The translations under genes and the position numbers were made by a program. 14,011 nt of DNA. Origin: JBARCX01 sp049794535. GTDB taxonomy: Bacteria; Pseudomonadota; Gammaproteobacteria; Xanthomonadales; Rhodanobacteraceae. The number at the start of each line of letters is the position of its first letter. Within the stretch, counting starts at the first letter, position 1. The notes under the pieces are model-generated. The model saw nothing but the letters and a program-made list of their open reading frames with translations, made no database searches and was not told the DNA's origin. Below are positions 13,416 through 14,011 of this stretch, one piece after another. Location of the stretch: assembly GCA_049794535.1 (NCBI GenBank), contig JBARCX010000347.1, positions 1 through 14,011 of the forward strand. Direction: 5' to 3'.

Positions 13416-13457
13416 GGATCAAACACGGGGCAGGGACGCCCCTACTACGCTGTCCCT
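13401..13457 (+). repeat. Hairpins at and after the hemP stop codon
   Basis: ATCCTTAC (13401-13408) and GTAAGGAT (13412-13419) form a perfect 8-bp stem with a 3-nt loop that contains the hemP stop. Directly after it, GGGGC (13427-13431) can pair with GCCCC (13438-13442). The loop AGGGAC (13432-13437) of that stem can instead pair with GTCCCT (13452-13457). No T-run follows. This could stabilise the hemP 3' end or reduce read-through to the next gene. The rest of the gap to 13522 holds only a ribosome binding site, GGAG at 13516-13519. Confidence 0.5.
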
Positions 13458-13522
13458 CCTCCCTTCACGCCTTCGCCAGTGTTGTTCTAGCGAGCAGCTG
13501 GCCGGGTCATCCGACGGAGATC

Positions 13523-14011
13523 ATGATGTTTGGTTGGCTGGCTTCCTATGCCGCTTTCATCTGCCGACGTGCTGAGGCGTCTCCTGTGCAACGACGCTGG
13601 TTGCATATGCCGTCACGATGCTTGGCGCGACACCTACCACTGCTCGGTAGCGTGCTGTATCTGCCCGAGCAGGCAGTAACAGGCACATTGGCTCACCTGC
13701 CACGCGGACTGCTGGTTGAACATCTGGAGATGTCGCCGTTATTGCAGACTTGCTGGCTGGCCGCCGCCAGCGTGATCAGCAGCGACGGCCCGCATGAGTG
13801 GCTCGAATGTATCGATCGCTATGGTCGTTTGCGTGCGCGACTGCATCTGTTGCCCGACACCGATTACCTTGCCTGGGACGCCTTGCTAGCAGCCGGTACG
13901 CCGATCGCAGCACCCGTCTCGTTACAGCGCTCGAATGGCTTTCGTGCGGAAAGCGCTCGCGTAGTGTTCTTTCGCAGCCGGCAACTGGCTGGGCTCACTT
14001 TGCTCAGCGCC
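13523..14011 (+). CDS. Unrecognised protein downstream of hemP (partial, runs off the right edge)
   Basis: A + strand reading frame opens at ATG ATG (13523 or 13526) behind GGAG (13516-13519) and stays open for 163 codons to the end of the window. I do not recognise the family. The N-terminal part is basic and tryptophan-containing (MMFGWLASYAAFICRRAEAS). There are leucine-rich stretches around 35-80, then WLECIDRYGRLRARLHLLP (93-111) and TDYLAWDALLAAG (113-125). The segment with D-x-x-GR-L followed by a basic strand loosely recalls haem-utilisation proteins of the HemS/ChuX type, but this is only an impression. Position right after Fur-controlled hemP suggests a part in haem or iron acquisition. 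There is no clear signal peptide or membrane segment in the visible part. Codon use looks like that of the neighbouring genes. Confidence 0.65.
   Translation, partial: MMFGWLASYAAFICRRAEASPVQRRWLHMPSRCLARHLPLLGSVLYLPEQAVTGTLAHLPRGLLVEHLEMSPLLQTCWLAAASVISSDGPHEWLECIDRYGRLRARLHLLPDTDYLAWDALLAAGTPIAAPVSLQRSNGFRAESARVVFFRSRQLAGLTLLSA

Noticed and set aside
1..14011. CRISPR array, tRNA, rRNA, insertion sequence or prophage genes
   Set aside because: No regularly spaced repeats, no tRNA- or rRNA-like sequence and no transposase or integrase motif was seen on either strand.

Overview
The window looks like chromosomal DNA of a GC-rich gammaproteobacterium of the order Xanthomonadales, most likely a Rhodanobacteraceae relative such as Dyella, Rhodanobacter or Luteibacter. 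This is inferred from the rib-nusB-thiL-pgpA gene order, the protein flavour and the palindromic intergenic repeats; no rRNA or other marker gene is present to prove it.

Left part (1-7457, + strand). About 450 bases without a recognisable gene lead into a complete FMN riboswitch (455-642) and a leader with attenuator-like pairing. Then come riboflavin synthase (ribE), a DHBP synthase with a degenerate GTP cyclohydrolase II-like domain (RibBX type), an exported GH3 beta-glucosidase, an LD-carboxypeptidase (ldcA), lumazine synthase (ribH), nusB and a RimJ/RimL-like acetyltransferase. The last steps of riboflavin synthesis are here, but ribD and a functional ribA are not. The GH3-ldcA pair sits inside what is usually a tight rib-nusB block. 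Several junctions are overlapping (ATGA or TGATG), so translation is probably coupled.

Middle (7458-9840). A small secreted NTF2-like protein lies on the - strand. A composite palindromic intergenic repeat follows (8093-8244), and then thiL and pgpA, which overlap by four bases.

Right part (9841-14011). On the - strand are a lipoprotein alpha/beta hydrolase and an Ahr/YjgB-type zinc alcohol dehydrogenase, separated by a 70-nt hairpin repeat. The dehydrogenase is divergent from a Kv-beta-like aldo/keto reductase. The 175-bp region between their chosen starts carries a symmetric set of short repeats that could be a shared operator. The window ends with a haem-uptake locus: a textbook Fur box over a sigma-70-type promoter, hemP, and the first 163 codons of an unrecognised gene that runs off the right edge.

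Nothing here is clearly a new defence or mobile system. The most interesting points are the disrupted, riboswitch-led riboflavin operon with its RibBX protein, the candidate FMN attenuator, the structured intergenic repeats, the candidate shared operator of two carbonyl reductases, and the unidentified gene after hemP.
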